NCBI GenBank assembly: GCA_934699705.1
Contig: CAKUXD010000013.1
Coordinates: forward strand, 1-47,472
Direction: 5' to 3'
Origin: an uncultured Candidatus Melainabacteria bacterium
GTDB lineage: Bacteria > Cyanobacteriota > Vampirovibrionia > Gastranaerophilales > Gastranaerophilaceae
Length of the DNA: 47,472 bases
In this document: piece after piece, positions 31,693 to 40,380 of the stretch
Layout of the letters: every line of letters starts with the position of its first letter
Position numbering within the stretch: the stretch's first letter is position 1
Notes under the pieces: generated by a model
Seen by the model: the letters and a program-made list of their open reading frames with translations, nothing else
Told to the model about the DNA's origin: nothing
The model's database searches: none
Program-made: the position numbers and the translations under genes

Positions 31693-34335
31693 TTAACCTT
31701 TTAACAGATTGATAAAATCTTCGATTGCTTTTTGTTGACCAGAAAGTTCTTCAATTTTTGCCTTTGTTTCGTCAACAAGTTCTTGAGGAGCTTTTTCAAC
31801 GAATTTCGGATTATTAATTCTACCTTCAAGTGAAGATTTTTCTTTTAACAACTTATCTAATTTTTTGTTTTGACGTGCAATTTCAGCGTCTATGTCAATT
31901 AAATTATCTAATGGAATAATAATTTTTGACGCAGAAACAACTGTTGTAGCACTTTTCTTAGATGTATTGTCTGTATTTTCAATAAATTTAATATTTTCAA
32001 CTCTTGCTAATCTGCGTAAATATGGAATTACCGCTTCAAATACTGCTTTTTCGTCTTTGTCAGCTAAAACTTCAATATCAACTTTAATAGATGGAGAAAT
32101 ATTGAAACTTTGGCGAACATTTCTCAAAGAAGTTATTGTTTCAAAAACGATATTCATTTCTTTAGCTTCTGTTGGGAAGTTAAATTCGTCTTTGTATTGA
32201 GGATATTCTGCCTTAATTAAAGCGTCTGTATCACATTTTACGTCTAATGCTTGCCAAATTTTTTCTGTAATATGTGGCATAATTGGGTGAAGTAATCTCA
32301 AAGACATATCAAGAACGTATTTTAACATTCTTTGTGTGTTCAATTTTAAGTTTTCATCTTGTAATTGAATTTTTGCGATTTCTACGTACCAATCGCAATA
32401 TTGATTCCAGAAGAAATCATATAAAACGTGAGCCATTTCGCCTATTCTGTAATTTTTCACGTTATCATTAACAAGTTTTACTGTTTCGTTTAACGTATTT
32501 AAAATCCATTTATCTGCGATAGTTAATTTACTCATATCTATCGGGTTATTATCAACACCGTCAAGGTTCATTAATACGAAACGAGAGGCATTCCAGATTT
32601 TGTTTGCAAAATTTCTGCCATATTCAAAGCGTTCATCAGAAATTTTAATATCTTGACCGCCGTAAGTACAAAGCGATGTAAGAGTAAATCTTAAAGCGTC
32701 GCAACCGTATTTATCAATGATTTGAACAGGGTCAATTGTGTTGCCTTTAGATTTAGACATTTTTTGACCTTTTTCATCTCTGATTAAGCCATGAATATAA
32801 ACTGTGCTAAAAGGTGCTTTTCCAGTAAATTCTAAACCCATTGTAATCATTCTTGCAACCCAGAAGAAAATGATATCAAACCCAGTTACTAAAACGCTTG
32901 TAGGGTAGAATTTTTTAAAATCATCTGTTTCAGTTTGAGGAAAGCCCATTGTAGAAAATGGCCATAAGCCTGATGAAAACCAAGTATCAAGACAATCTGT
33001 ATCTTGAGTGTAATTTTTTGGATCAGGGTTTTCTTTTGCTACAACCATTTCGCCTGTTTCATTATGGTAATATGCTGGAATTTGATGTCCCCACCACAAT
33101 TGACGTGAAATACACCAATCACGAATATTTTCCATCCAGCCTAAATAGTTTTTAGTCCAGCGTTCAGGTACGAACTTAATTCTTCCGTCTTTAACCGCTG
33201 CGATAGCTTCTTTTGCCAAAGGCTCCATTTTTACAAACCATTGTTCAGATAAAAGCGGTTCAATTGTAGTGTTACAACGCTGACATTTGCCCACATTGTG
33301 TTCGTGTTCTGTAATTTTAATTAAGAAGTTTTGATATTTTAAATCACCAACGATTGCTTCTCTTGCTTCGTATCTTTCCATTCCATGGTATTTTTCAGGA
33401 ACTTCAGCGCAGGATTTCATACAACCTTGTTCATCAATAACCCAAATTGGCTTAAAGTTATGACGTTTACCTACTTCATAATCGTTAGGGTCGTGTGCAG
33501 GAGTAATTTTTACTGCCCCTGTACCGAAGGATTTATCAACATATTCATCAGCAATAATAGGTATTCTGCGATTTGTTAGTGGAATATAAACTTCTTTTCC
33601 AACTAAATCTTTATATTTATAATCATTAGGATTTACTGCAATGGCAACATCACCGAACATTGTTTCAGGTCGGGTTGTTGCAACGACGATTGCACCTTGT
33701 TCGTTGCATAATGGGTAAGAAATTTCCCATAAATGTCCTTTTTCTGTTTCGTATTCTGTTTCAATATCAGAAATCGCTGATTGACAACGTGGACACCAGT
33801 TTACAATGTATGCACCTTTGTAAATTAAACCTTTTTCGTATAATTTAACAAAAACTTCTTTAACAGCTTCAGAACAACCTTCATCAAAGGTAAAACGTTC
33901 TCTTGAACGGTCAAAAGAAACACCTAGACGTTTACACTGATCAAGAATTGCTGATTTATGTTCATTAGTCCATTTCCAAGTTTCTTCTAAGAATTTTTCA
34001 CGACCTAAATCGAAACGAGATTTACCTTCAGCGCGTAATTTTTTTTCAACAACGGCTTGAGTAGCGATACCAGCGTGATCTGTGCCTGGAATCCAAAGAG
34101 CTTCATATCCAGCCATTCTGTGATAACGTGTAAGAATATCTTGTAAAGTTTCATCTAATGCGTGTCCCATGTGAAGCACACCAGTTACGTTTGGAGGTGG
34201 AATAACCATTGAATAAGCTGGTTTTTGAGATTTTGCATTTGCTCTAAAATAATCACCTTTTTCCCAAAATTCGTAAATTTCTTTTTCTGTTTCTAACGCA
34301 TTATAAACTGTTGGTAAATCATTAATATTTGTCAT
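31693..34335 (-). CDS. valS: valyl-tRNA synthetase
   Basis: This class I synthetase charges tRNA-Val. The 880 residues include the HIGH-type motif PPNVTGVLHMGHAL (about 47-60), GTDHAGIATQ, the editing domain (ATTRPETMFGDVAI), the anticodon-side motif WCISRQLWWGHQIP, KMSKSKGN (about 524-531) and a C-terminal coiled coil (about 815-878: NKKLDKLLKEKSSLEGRI) typical of ValS and absent from IleS. The ribosome-binding site is AAAGGAAAC. Complete and ordinary; the flippase gene follows after 4 bases. Confidence 0.96.
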   Translation of the reverse strand: MTNINDLPTVYNALETEKEIYEFWEKGDYFRANAKSQKPAYSMVIPPPNVTGVLHMGHALDETLQDILTRYHRMAGYEALWIPGTDHAGIATQAVVEKKLRAEGKSRFDLGREKFLEETWKWTNEHKSAILDQCKRLGVSFDRSRERFTFDEGCSEAVKEVFVKLYEKGLIYKGAYIVNWCPRCQSAISDIETEYETEKGHLWEISYPLCNEQGAIVVATTRPETMFGDVAIAVNPNDYKYKDLVGKEVYIPLTNRRIPIIADEYVDKSFGTGAVKITPAHDPNDYEVGKRHNFKPIWVIDEQGCMKSCAEVPEKYHGMERYEAREAIVGDLKYQNFLIKITEHEHNVGKCQRCNTTIEPLLSEQWFVKMEPLAKEAIAAVKDGRIKFVPERWTKNYLGWMENIRDWCISRQLWWGHQIPAYYHNETGEMVVAKENPDPKNYTQDTDCLDTWFSSGLWPFSTMGFPQTETDDFKKFYPTSVLVTGFDIIFFWVARMITMGLEFTGKAPFSTVYIHGLIRDEKGQKMSKSKGNTIDPVQIIDKYGCDALRFTLTSLCTYGGQDIKISDERFEYGRNFANKIWNASRFVLMNLDGVDNNPIDMSKLTIADKWILNTLNETVKLVNDNVKNYRIGEMAHVLYDFFWNQYCDWYVEIAKIQLQDENLKLNTQRMLKYVLDMSLRLLHPIMPHITEKIWQALDVKCDTDALIKAEYPQYKDEFNFPTEAKEMNIVFETITSLRNVRQSFNISPSIKVDIEVLADKDEKAVFEAVIPYLRRLARVENIKFIENTDNTSKKSATTVVSASKIIIPLDNLIDIDAEIARQNKKLDKLLKEKSSLEGRINNPKFVEKAPQELVDETKAKIEELSGQQKAIEDFINLLKG

Positions 34336-34433
34336 CTTTGTTTCCTTTTCTTCTTGTGTTTAAAGTATCACAAAAATGCATTTACGTAAAGTTTTAGTTT
34401 TTAGTGTAAAATGTCTTTAACAAGAACAATGGA

Positions 34434-34462
34434 TTGACATTTTTAGAAAAATATTTTATAAT
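34434..34462 (+). promoter_or_regulatory. perfect consensus sigma-70 promoter
   Basis: TTGACA (34434-34439), 17 bases, TATAAT (34457-34462). It is the best match to consensus in the window and drives the DUF3800 gene or a short RNA before it. The predicted start is near 34469, leaving a leader of about 75 nt. Confidence 0.8.
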
Positions 34463-34504
34463 ACTTATAGGCTAAGGTATTCTTGAAATACATGGTCTGT
34501 CATA

Positions 34505-34522
34505 GGCGGGGAATTCCCCGCC
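34505..34522. repeat. 18-bp perfect GC palindrome
   Basis: GGCGGGGAATTCCCCGCC sits 17 bases before the DUF3800 ribosome-binding site and is followed by ATTTTAG. It can fold as a stable hairpin (attenuator or weak terminator) or bind a dimeric regulator. In DNA this AT-rich it stands out. Confidence 0.65.
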
Positions 34523-34544
34523 ATTTTAGTGTTAAAAGGAAGTT

Positions 34545-35237
34545 ATGAGTGAATTAGGAATTTTCATTGATGAATCTGGAACAATTGATGGTAAAAATTC
34601 AAATAAAGATGGATTGAAAGATTATTATATTGTATCTTTTTTATTTCATGATAAATCAATTGATGTAAGTGAAGATATTAAAATATTAGAAAATTATTTA
34701 AGAATTAATAATTTAAATTTTAATTTGCCAATTCATATAATGCCATTAATCAGACAACAAAAGCCATACCAAAACTTAAGTATTTCTGTCCGTAGAAAAA
34801 TTTTTCATCAAATGTTTCAATTTATGAGAAAACTAAAATTAAAATATAAGACTTTTGTTTGTGATAAAAAATATTCAAATTCAAAACAAAATATAAAAAA
34901 TATATTAGAAAAATATATAGAACAGTTAATAAAAGAGCATTTTGATTATTTTAATAAATTTGATGAAATAGTTATTTACTACGACGAGGGGCAAGAATAT
35001 TTATCCAAAATATTACATAATTCCTTTCCTAAAAATATTAATACATCTCGATTTAAAGAAAATGTTAATCAATCAAATTATAGAATTTTACAATGTGCCG
35101 ATTTAGTTTGTGCGTTAGAATTGATAATGCAAAGAAAGCAAAATAATGAATATATAAAATCAATAGATAAATTTTTTACATCTGGAAATAAATTTAATAA
35201 AAATTATGGCAAAGCATATAAAAATTTGGAATTGTAA
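34545..35237 (+). CDS. DUF3800 protein, defence-associated RNase H-like fold
   Basis: This 230-residue protein has the DUF3800 hallmarks: FIDESG near the N-terminus (D9), YYDEGQEY (D147), and the QCADLVCAL block near residue 183, acidic positions compatible with an RNase H-like nuclease. The family is widespread, often in phages and in defence or restriction-modification islands; its biochemical role is not well known. AAAAGGA is the ribosome-binding site. The strong promoter and palindrome lie upstream, and the restriction-modification genes follow beyond the convergent repressor gene. Confidence 0.8.
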   Translation: MSELGIFIDESGTIDGKNSNKDGLKDYYIVSFLFHDKSIDVSEDIKILENYLRINNLNFNLPIHIMPLIRQQKPYQNLSISVRRKIFHQMFQFMRKLKLKYKTFVCDKKYSNSKQNIKNILEKYIEQLIKEHFDYFNKFDEIVIYYDEGQEYLSKILHNSFPKNINTSRFKENVNQSNYRILQCADLVCALELIMQRKQNNEYIKSIDKFFTSGNKFNKNYGKAYKNLEL

Positions 35238-35242
35238 ATTTA

Positions 35243-35575
35243 CTATTTAATTTCGTTGTTTTGAATTACTCTTGATATATCTAATAGAATTTTTGCTTGT
35301 TTATCATTACAAGATAAAATAAAATTTAATAATTTGCTTTTGGTATCATTGTTATCGTTAATTGTATTAACCCCAAAATCAGACAAAGAAAAGTTCAGAA
35401 CATTAGCAAGTTTTAAAAATGTATCTAATTTAACAATGCTTATTCCTCTTTCTATTTTGCTAATGTGTTTTTCAGACAAATTGACTTTTTCTGCTAATTC
35501 AAATTGTGTTAAATGAGCATTATTGCGTAGGTTTTTAATTATTTTTCCAATAGTAACTTTATCTGTGTTAGACAT
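35243..35575 (-). CDS. XRE-family HTH regulator
   Basis: This 110-residue protein starts best at the ATG at 35575 (MSNTDKVTIG); the upstream TTG at 35629 would add 18 residues of unlikely sequence. It has a Cro/CI-type helix-turn-helix (about 8-62: IIKNLRNNAHLTQFELAEKV, NLSEKHISKIERG, TFLKLANVLN) and a short helical tail. It is divergent from the restriction-modification genes, 119 bases away, like the controller proteins of such systems. It probably represses itself and/or the methylase promoter. The operator is not identified. Confidence 0.8.
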   Translation of the reverse strand: MSNTDKVTIGKIIKNLRNNAHLTQFELAEKVNLSEKHISKIERGISIVKLDTFLKLANVLNFSLSDFGVNTINDNNDTKSKLLNFILSCNDKQAKILLDISRVIQNNEIK

Positions 35576-35640
35576 ATTCTCATCATAAATGATTAGAAAA
35601 AATAAAAAACCGCCTAAGGGATTAATCAACTAAATAGGGG

Positions 35641-35669
35641 TTATTTAAGATTACTTAAAATGATATTAT
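35641..35669 (+). promoter_or_regulatory. promoter of the restriction-modification operon
   Basis: TTATTT (35641-35646), 17 bases, TATTAT (35664-35669) with the TGn extension. The predicted start is near 35676, leaving a short leader with GAGAGAGA before the ATG at 35695. This also excludes the upstream ATG at 35668, which lies inside the -10 box. Confidence 0.5.
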
Positions 35670-35694
35670 GCATTTAAGATTAGAGAGAGAAAAA

Positions 35695-37503
35695 ATGAAT
35701 TTTTTAACAGAAGATATTGTAAGAGAACAAGCAGGAAAAACATTAAAATTAACTAATGAGAAAGATACTAAAGCAGGTGTTGGACAGTTAACAACATTTA
35801 ACCAGCTTGGGATAAAATCTAAAGGAAAAGATAAAAAACCAGATGGTTGGTATTTGCCAAAAGATAAAAGTGCTATTGCGATTATTATTGAAACAAAAAA
35901 TAGTAATGAAGATATATGCAAAGAAAAGTGGATTGATGAAGTGAAGCAAAATTGCCAAATTCTTATGAATGCTGGTTATATGCATGTAATTGGTTTACTT
36001 CATAATGGCTATAAGACATTAGGTTTTAAAAATAATATTCCAGTAGATATTCCTAATGAATTACAAGAAAAAAACTTTTACTTTAAGTTGTTTACCGATG
36101 AAAGTATTGATAAAGAGTTAATTTATACATTAACGGCACGAATAAATAATTGTTTGCATAGTGAATTTGGTATAAAAAACTTATACCATAGAATGATTTT
36201 TACGGCTTGCGCTTTAGTTGCAAAAAGGTATGGAGCTACTTTAACAAATGGTATGAATTATAGCACTTTTCATACTTCGATACACTCTACATTAGCAAAA
36301 TCATTAGAAGATAGCAGAAATCAAAATCAAAAATTAGATTTATTATTAGAAGTTTATTCAGAAATAAAAATGAACAATAATGAAAATCAAGAAGCTATTA
36401 ATAATTTTATTCAATGGGTAAGTGAAATTTCAGATTGTATTAATAGTAATAAATGGCGTGGAGAAGATGTAATGGGGATTTTCTTTAATGAATTTAACCG
36501 TTATAAAAGAAAAAGTGAAGCAGGACAAATTTTTACACCTGACCATATAACATCTTTTATGTATAGATTAATTAACATTAATCAAAATGATTATGTCGGT
36601 GATTTTACTTGTGGTAGTGGAGCTTTTCTTGTTAAAGCAATGAGTAATATGATGGAAGAAACAGGTGGTGTTGATACAAATAAAGCAAAGGAGATAAAAA
36701 AGAATCATCTGTATGGAATAGAATTTGATAGAGAAATATTTGCTCTTGCGTGTGCAAATATGCTTATACATAAAGACGGAAAAACGAATTTAGAACAATT
36801 TGACACTAGAACTCAATCAGCATGTGAATGGATAAAATCAAAACCTATAACAAAAGTTTTGATGAATCCGCCCTATGAAAATAAATATGGTTGTATAGAT
36901 ATTGTAAAGAATGTTTTATCTAGTGTTAAAAAAGGTACAGATTGTGCTTTTATCTTACCTGACAAAAAACTTGAAAAAGTTTCAACTAAAAAAGTTAAAG
37001 ATATTCTTGAAAATAATAAATTAAAAATGATTATAAAGTTACCTGAATCCTTGTTTTTTAATGTTGGAGTAACAACAAGTATCTTTGTTTTTAAATCAGG
37101 TGAACCGCAGAATGATGAAGAAATTTTTGGATGCTATATAGAAGATGATGGGCTTGAAACAGTGAAAAACCAAGGTCGTCATGATGTAAAAAATAAATGG
37201 CAAGAAATAGAGAATTACTGGATTGAAAGTATTCGGAAATTTAGAGATAAAAAATATAATACTGCTCAATGGATAAAACCAAAAGAACATTTATCCTATC
37301 AAATGCCAGAAAAACCATTTGAAATATTTGAAGAAGATTTTGTTAAAACGGCTATGGATTATTTGATGTTTGAAAAGAATATTGATGTTAAAGAATTCAA
37401 TGAAAAAATTTTAAATTTGTGCTTGTATTCAAGTGAAATAAATGAAAATGATAGTCAAATTAGTATTTTGTTAAAAGAAAGAAATATTAGTGAAAAAAAT
37501 TAG
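35695..37503 (+). CDS. type IIB (BcgI A-like) restriction endonuclease-methyltransferase
   Basis: A fused restriction and modification subunit of 602 residues. The N-terminal nuclease domain (about 1-130) has a PD-(D/E)xK pattern: PD at 49-50 and ETK at 66-68. A helical connector follows, then an N6-adenine methyltransferase: FTCGSGAFL (motif I, about 304-312), GIEFD, and NPPY (motif IV, 391-394). With the following specificity subunit, this is the architecture and size of BcgI, which methylates adenine and cuts on both sides of a split site. The start at 35695 follows GAGAGAGA. The 3' end overlaps the specificity gene by 14 bases. Confidence 0.82.
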   Translation: MNFLTEDIVREQAGKTLKLTNEKDTKAGVGQLTTFNQLGIKSKGKDKKPDGWYLPKDKSAIAIIIETKNSNEDICKEKWIDEVKQNCQILMNAGYMHVIGLLHNGYKTLGFKNNIPVDIPNELQEKNFYFKLFTDESIDKELIYTLTARINNCLHSEFGIKNLYHRMIFTACALVAKRYGATLTNGMNYSTFHTSIHSTLAKSLEDSRNQNQKLDLLLEVYSEIKMNNNENQEAINNFIQWVSEISDCINSNKWRGEDVMGIFFNEFNRYKRKSEAGQIFTPDHITSFMYRLININQNDYVGDFTCGSGAFLVKAMSNMMEETGGVDTNKAKEIKKNHLYGIEFDREIFALACANMLIHKDGKTNLEQFDTRTQSACEWIKSKPITKVLMNPPYENKYGCIDIVKNVLSSVKKGTDCAFILPDKKLEKVSTKKVKDILENNKLKMIIKLPESLFFNVGVTTSIFVFKSGEPQNDEEIFGCYIEDDGLETVKNQGRHDVKNKWQEIENYWIESIRKFRDKKYNTAQWIKPKEHLSYQMPEKPFEIFEEDFVKTAMDYLMFEKNIDVKEFNEKILNLCLYSSEINENDSQISILLKERNISEKN

Positions 37504-38590
37504 TACAGAAAAATGGAAAGAGTTTGAACTTGGATATATAATTAGCAAAAAAGATAATAAAAAAATCGGAAATGGTCTTTTTGAAATTGTTAATTCAAAA
37601 TCATATCATAGCAAAAATATTAAAGAAATAGAAGAAAGTGAAAATTCTTTAAATTATATAACTCGTTCAAAATTTAACAATGGTTTGAAATATAAAATTG
37701 TTAATAAAAACACTTACATAATTAATCCCAAAAATACAATATCTTTTGGTGCTGAAAATGCAGATTTTTTCTATCAAGAAAAAGAATATATTACAGGCAA
37801 CAAAATGTACTATATTGATACAAGAAATTTATCAAAATTTACGTGTTTGTTTTTAAAATGTACATTACAAATGACATTTACTTCAAATTATTCATTTTCA
37901 GATGGAATGATACCTTTAAAAATTTATAATAAGAAAATTAAACTGCCAGTAAATTCAAAAGGGAAACCAGATTGGAAATATATGGAAAATTATATGAAAT
38001 TCATATTTAAAATATCGGAAGAGAATATAAATTCCTTATATAAAAATAATAAAAATAAAAATAAAATTGATATAAAAAAATGGAAAAAATTTCATTTATA
38101 TGATGAAAAATTATTTTATATAGATATGGGGACAAAACTTGATAAATCAAAAATGAAAGTGGAAAATCCAACTATTAATTTTGTAGGGAGAGCTAATACT
38201 AACAATGGTATAACAACAAAAATAGATAAAATAGATGGTATTACTCTCTACAAATCTGGAAATATGACACTATCACTAGGTGGAGAATATTTAGGTTCTT
38301 GTTTTATTCAACCAGAAGATTTTTACACAAGTCAAAATGTTGCTGTCTTAACTCCTAAATGGAATATGTCAAATGAAATAAAAAGATTTATAGGAACAAT
38401 GGTTTTTAAAGAAAGCCAAACTCATTATAAGGCTTTTGTGGATGAATTAAATAAACATATAAAAACTGATTTTTCATTTTATTTACCTATAACTAAAAAT
38501 AATGAACCAGATTGGAAATATATGGAAAATTATATGAAAGACATTATGAAAAAAGCTAAAAATAACGTTGATATGTTGCAAAAAGTATAA
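37490..38590 (+). CDS. specificity subunit of the type IIB system (BcgI B-like)
   Basis: This 366-residue protein is an internal duplication of two target-recognition domains. Each half starts with a WKEF/WKKF-x-L segment (about residue 9 and 196) and ends with LP, six or seven residues, then PDWKYMENYMK (about 162-172 and 339-349), followed by a helix. This is the pattern of type I S and BcgI B subunits, each half reading one side of a bipartite site; the recognition sequence cannot be predicted. The start is GTG at 37490, inside the upstream gene, so translation is coupled. The stop lies 1 base from a convergent gene. Confidence 0.8.
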   Translation: MKKISTEKWKEFELGYIISKKDNKKIGNGLFEIVNSKSYHSKNIKEIEESENSLNYITRSKFNNGLKYKIVNKNTYIINPKNTISFGAENADFFYQEKEYITGNKMYYIDTRNLSKFTCLFLKCTLQMTFTSNYSFSDGMIPLKIYNKKIKLPVNSKGKPDWKYMENYMKFIFKISEENINSLYKNNKNKNKIDIKKWKKFHLYDEKLFYIDMGTKLDKSKMKVENPTINFVGRANTNNGITTKIDKIDGITLYKSGNMTLSLGGEYLGSCFIQPEDFYTSQNVAVLTPKWNMSNEIKRFIGTMVFKESQTHYKAFVDELNKHIKTDFSFYLPITKNNEPDWKYMENYMKDIMKKAKNNVDMLQKV

Positions 38591-38591
38591 T

Positions 38592-39128
38592 TTACCCTTT
38601 ATGACATTTACATTTTTTGACGATGCATTCGCCGTTTTCGTTTAAGTGCAAGTCTTGTGGTGTCATATATTCCACATCAAAATCATATTTTTTTGCTAAG
38701 GCTTCAACTCGTTTATAATACGTTGATTTGTCATTGGGATTTTCCAAAATCAAAACAACCATTCCTCTTTTGCCTGTCATAAGCTGATAATGCAAGGCTT
38801 GCCCAACACTTTCTGCCCATTTTTTTGCAAAATCAAATTCGACCGCATTTGTTTTAGTTAAGCAATCAACTCTTGTATAATCACTATTTTTGTACTCTTT
38901 AACCCCATTATGCGCTTTGCACCAAACCTCTTGGTATGAAGCTTCATTATGTTTGAGCGCTTCAGAATTACTTGTGTAAATTTCTTTTACTGTGTTTATA
39001 CCCAAATCAGACGGGATAAATCCGTACAAATTCAAAACATAAACAACTGCACTTAAAATAATCGCAAGAATTAAATAAGTTGCCTTTTTTTTATATTTTT
39101 TTGTAAGTTTTTTAATAAATTTTGTCAT
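38592..39128 (-). CDS. membrane-anchored PD-(D/E)xK-like protein
   Basis: This 178-residue protein has one membrane segment (about 17-37) and a soluble domain. The pattern YTRVDCLTKTNAVEFDFAKK, followed by WAESVGQALHY and a hydrophobic strand (GMVVLIL), resembles restriction-endonuclease-fold proteins: Asp on one strand, E-x-D and Lys on the next, then a helix with Q-x-L-x-Y. The C-terminal segment is Cys/Lys-rich (CIVKKCKCHKG). No ribosome-binding site; it starts 3 bases after the GT9 gene and is probably coupled to it. Its proximity to the restriction genes, on the opposite strand, may be coincidence. Confidence 0.5.
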   Translation of the reverse strand: MTKFIKKLTKKYKKKATYLILAIILSAVVYVLNLYGFIPSDLGINTVKEIYTSNSEALKHNEASYQEVWCKAHNGVKEYKNSDYTRVDCLTKTNAVEFDFAKKWAESVGQALHYQLMTGKRGMVVLILENPNDKSTYYKRVEALAKKYDFDVEYMTPQDLHLNENGECIVKKCKCHKG

Positions 39129-39131
39129 TTT

Positions 39132-40301
39132 TTAGTTTAAGTTATTTTTTATATCCTCATAAATTCGCCCAATAACTTCTTCCCAAGTCGTTTTTTGACG
39201 ATATAATTTTATGCTGTCATACCAATCACATTTTGAAATATCTGTGTGCCAACGCCAATCATAATGTGTTGGTAAGATTACATAACATTTTTTACCCATA
39301 GCTCCAGCTAAATGTGCAACTGAGGTATCATTACATATAACAAGGTCAAGGTTTTCCATTGCTCCTGCTGTGTCAGAAAAAGTTTTAAATGTTGAACCTA
39401 TGTCTATAAGGTTATATTTTTCTTGTAAATCTTTTATTTGCTCCGAACCTTCCATAACCTGTACAGAATAAATTTGTGAATTTGGTATTTCAAAAATTTT
39501 GGCGAAACTATCAGCAGTCATTGCTCTTTCTCCACCAATAAATGTGTTTCCTTGCCATTTTATACCAATTTTTAATTTGTCATTATTAAAATATTTTTCT
39601 TTGTATTCTTTAACTTTTTTAGGAACAGCTTTTAAAAAGCCTTCTTTACCATAGAAAATATTTTCGTTATTAAGTCCTAAATAATATGGCAAACTCATTA
39701 TTGGGCATTGGTAATCACTTTTTTGCGAAATTTCTTCGTTAAGTCGCATAATTGTGTGTGAATTATATCTGTTTTCTGCAAAAAGAGGTAAAAGGGTTAT
39801 TTGCGGTTTAAAATAAACTCGTTTACATCTTTGTGTCAGAAGTTTTATATATCGGTAATACATAAGAGTATCGCCTAATCCAGCTTCGTAATAAACATAA
39901 ATAGTTTTGTCTGTTAAATCTTCGCCTTGCCAAAATGGAATTTTTCTAAATTTATCCTCGTAAAGTTTTTCTTGTGTTCTAATTGCGTGAGTTCTGCTTA
40001 TTCTTGATTCAAAATACTTAAACCCTTTTTCATAATCTTTTGTTTTAAAATAGGCCGAACCTAAGAAATAAAAACCTTCTGTATCATTTGGTTCTAACTC
40101 TAAAAATTTGTTTAAACATTCAATTGCCTCGTATTGCATATCTAAATCAATATATACAAAAGCAAGGTTAAAATACACTTCTGGCAACTGTGTTGTAATT
40201 TTTAAAACCTCGTTATAAAAATAGGCTGATTGTTCAAAATCTCCACGATTTTTGCAAGCAAGCGCAGTATTAAATAAATTTAAAACTTTTTCTGTATCCA
40301 T
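39132..40301 (-). CDS. TPR protein with glycosyltransferase family 9-like domain
   Basis: This 389-residue protein has three TPR-like units at the N-terminus (about 5-105: GDFEQSAYFYNEVLKIT, PEVYFNLAFVYIDLDMQYEA, TEGFYFLGSAYFKTKDYEK). The rest follows the ADP-heptose:LPS heptosyltransferase fold: YEAGLGDTLMYYRY, LKIGIKWQGN and the sugar-nucleotide block DLVICNDTSVAHLAGAMGK. Such TPR-GT9 fusions are usually linked to glycan or glycoprotein assembly; donor and acceptor are unknown. TATAAT with TGn ends 6 bases before the ATG (leaderless). Confidence 0.75.
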   Translation of the reverse strand: MDTEKVLNLFNTALACKNRGDFEQSAYFYNEVLKITTQLPEVYFNLAFVYIDLDMQYEAIECLNKFLELEPNDTEGFYFLGSAYFKTKDYEKGFKYFESRISRTHAIRTQEKLYEDKFRKIPFWQGEDLTDKTIYVYYEAGLGDTLMYYRYIKLLTQRCKRVYFKPQITLLPLFAENRYNSHTIMRLNEEISQKSDYQCPIMSLPYYLGLNNENIFYGKEGFLKAVPKKVKEYKEKYFNNDKLKIGIKWQGNTFIGGERAMTADSFAKIFEIPNSQIYSVQVMEGSEQIKDLQEKYNLIDIGSTFKTFSDTAGAMENLDLVICNDTSVAHLAGAMGKKCYVILPTHYDWRWHTDISKCDWYDSIKLYRQKTTWEEVIGRIYEDIKNNLN

Positions 40302-40307
40302 GAAAAA

Positions 40308-40316
40308 ATTATATCA
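40308..40316 (-). promoter_or_regulatory. extended -10 of the GT9 gene, leaderless arrangement
   Basis: On the minus strand TGATATAAT spans 40316-40308 and is followed by 6 bases (TTTTTC) and the ATG at 40301. The -35 region falls inside the terminator hairpin of the upstream gene. Confidence 0.55.
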
Positions 40317-40328
40317 TATTTTTGAAAA

Positions 40329-40360
40329 GGGCGGAATTTGTTTACAAACAAATTCCGCCC
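40329..40360 (-). terminator. Rho-independent terminator of the SIMPL operon
   Basis: A 15-bp stem, GGGCGGAATTTGTTT with its complement around 2 bases, is followed by TTTTCAAAAAT on the minus strand. Confidence 0.8.
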
Positions 40361-40380
40361 AAAAAAAGATATTAAATAAA

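Noticed and set aside
35575..35629. N-terminal extension of the XRE protein from TTG 35629
   Set aside because: The extra 18 residues (hydrophobic and glycine-containing) precede a canonical XRE start and lack a ribosome-binding site; ATG 35575 is more likely.
37490..37503. Overlap of the two restriction-modification genes taken as a frameshifted single gene
   Set aside because: Both proteins match the normal sizes and domains of the A and B subunits of BcgI-like systems; a 14-base overlap is ordinary coupling.
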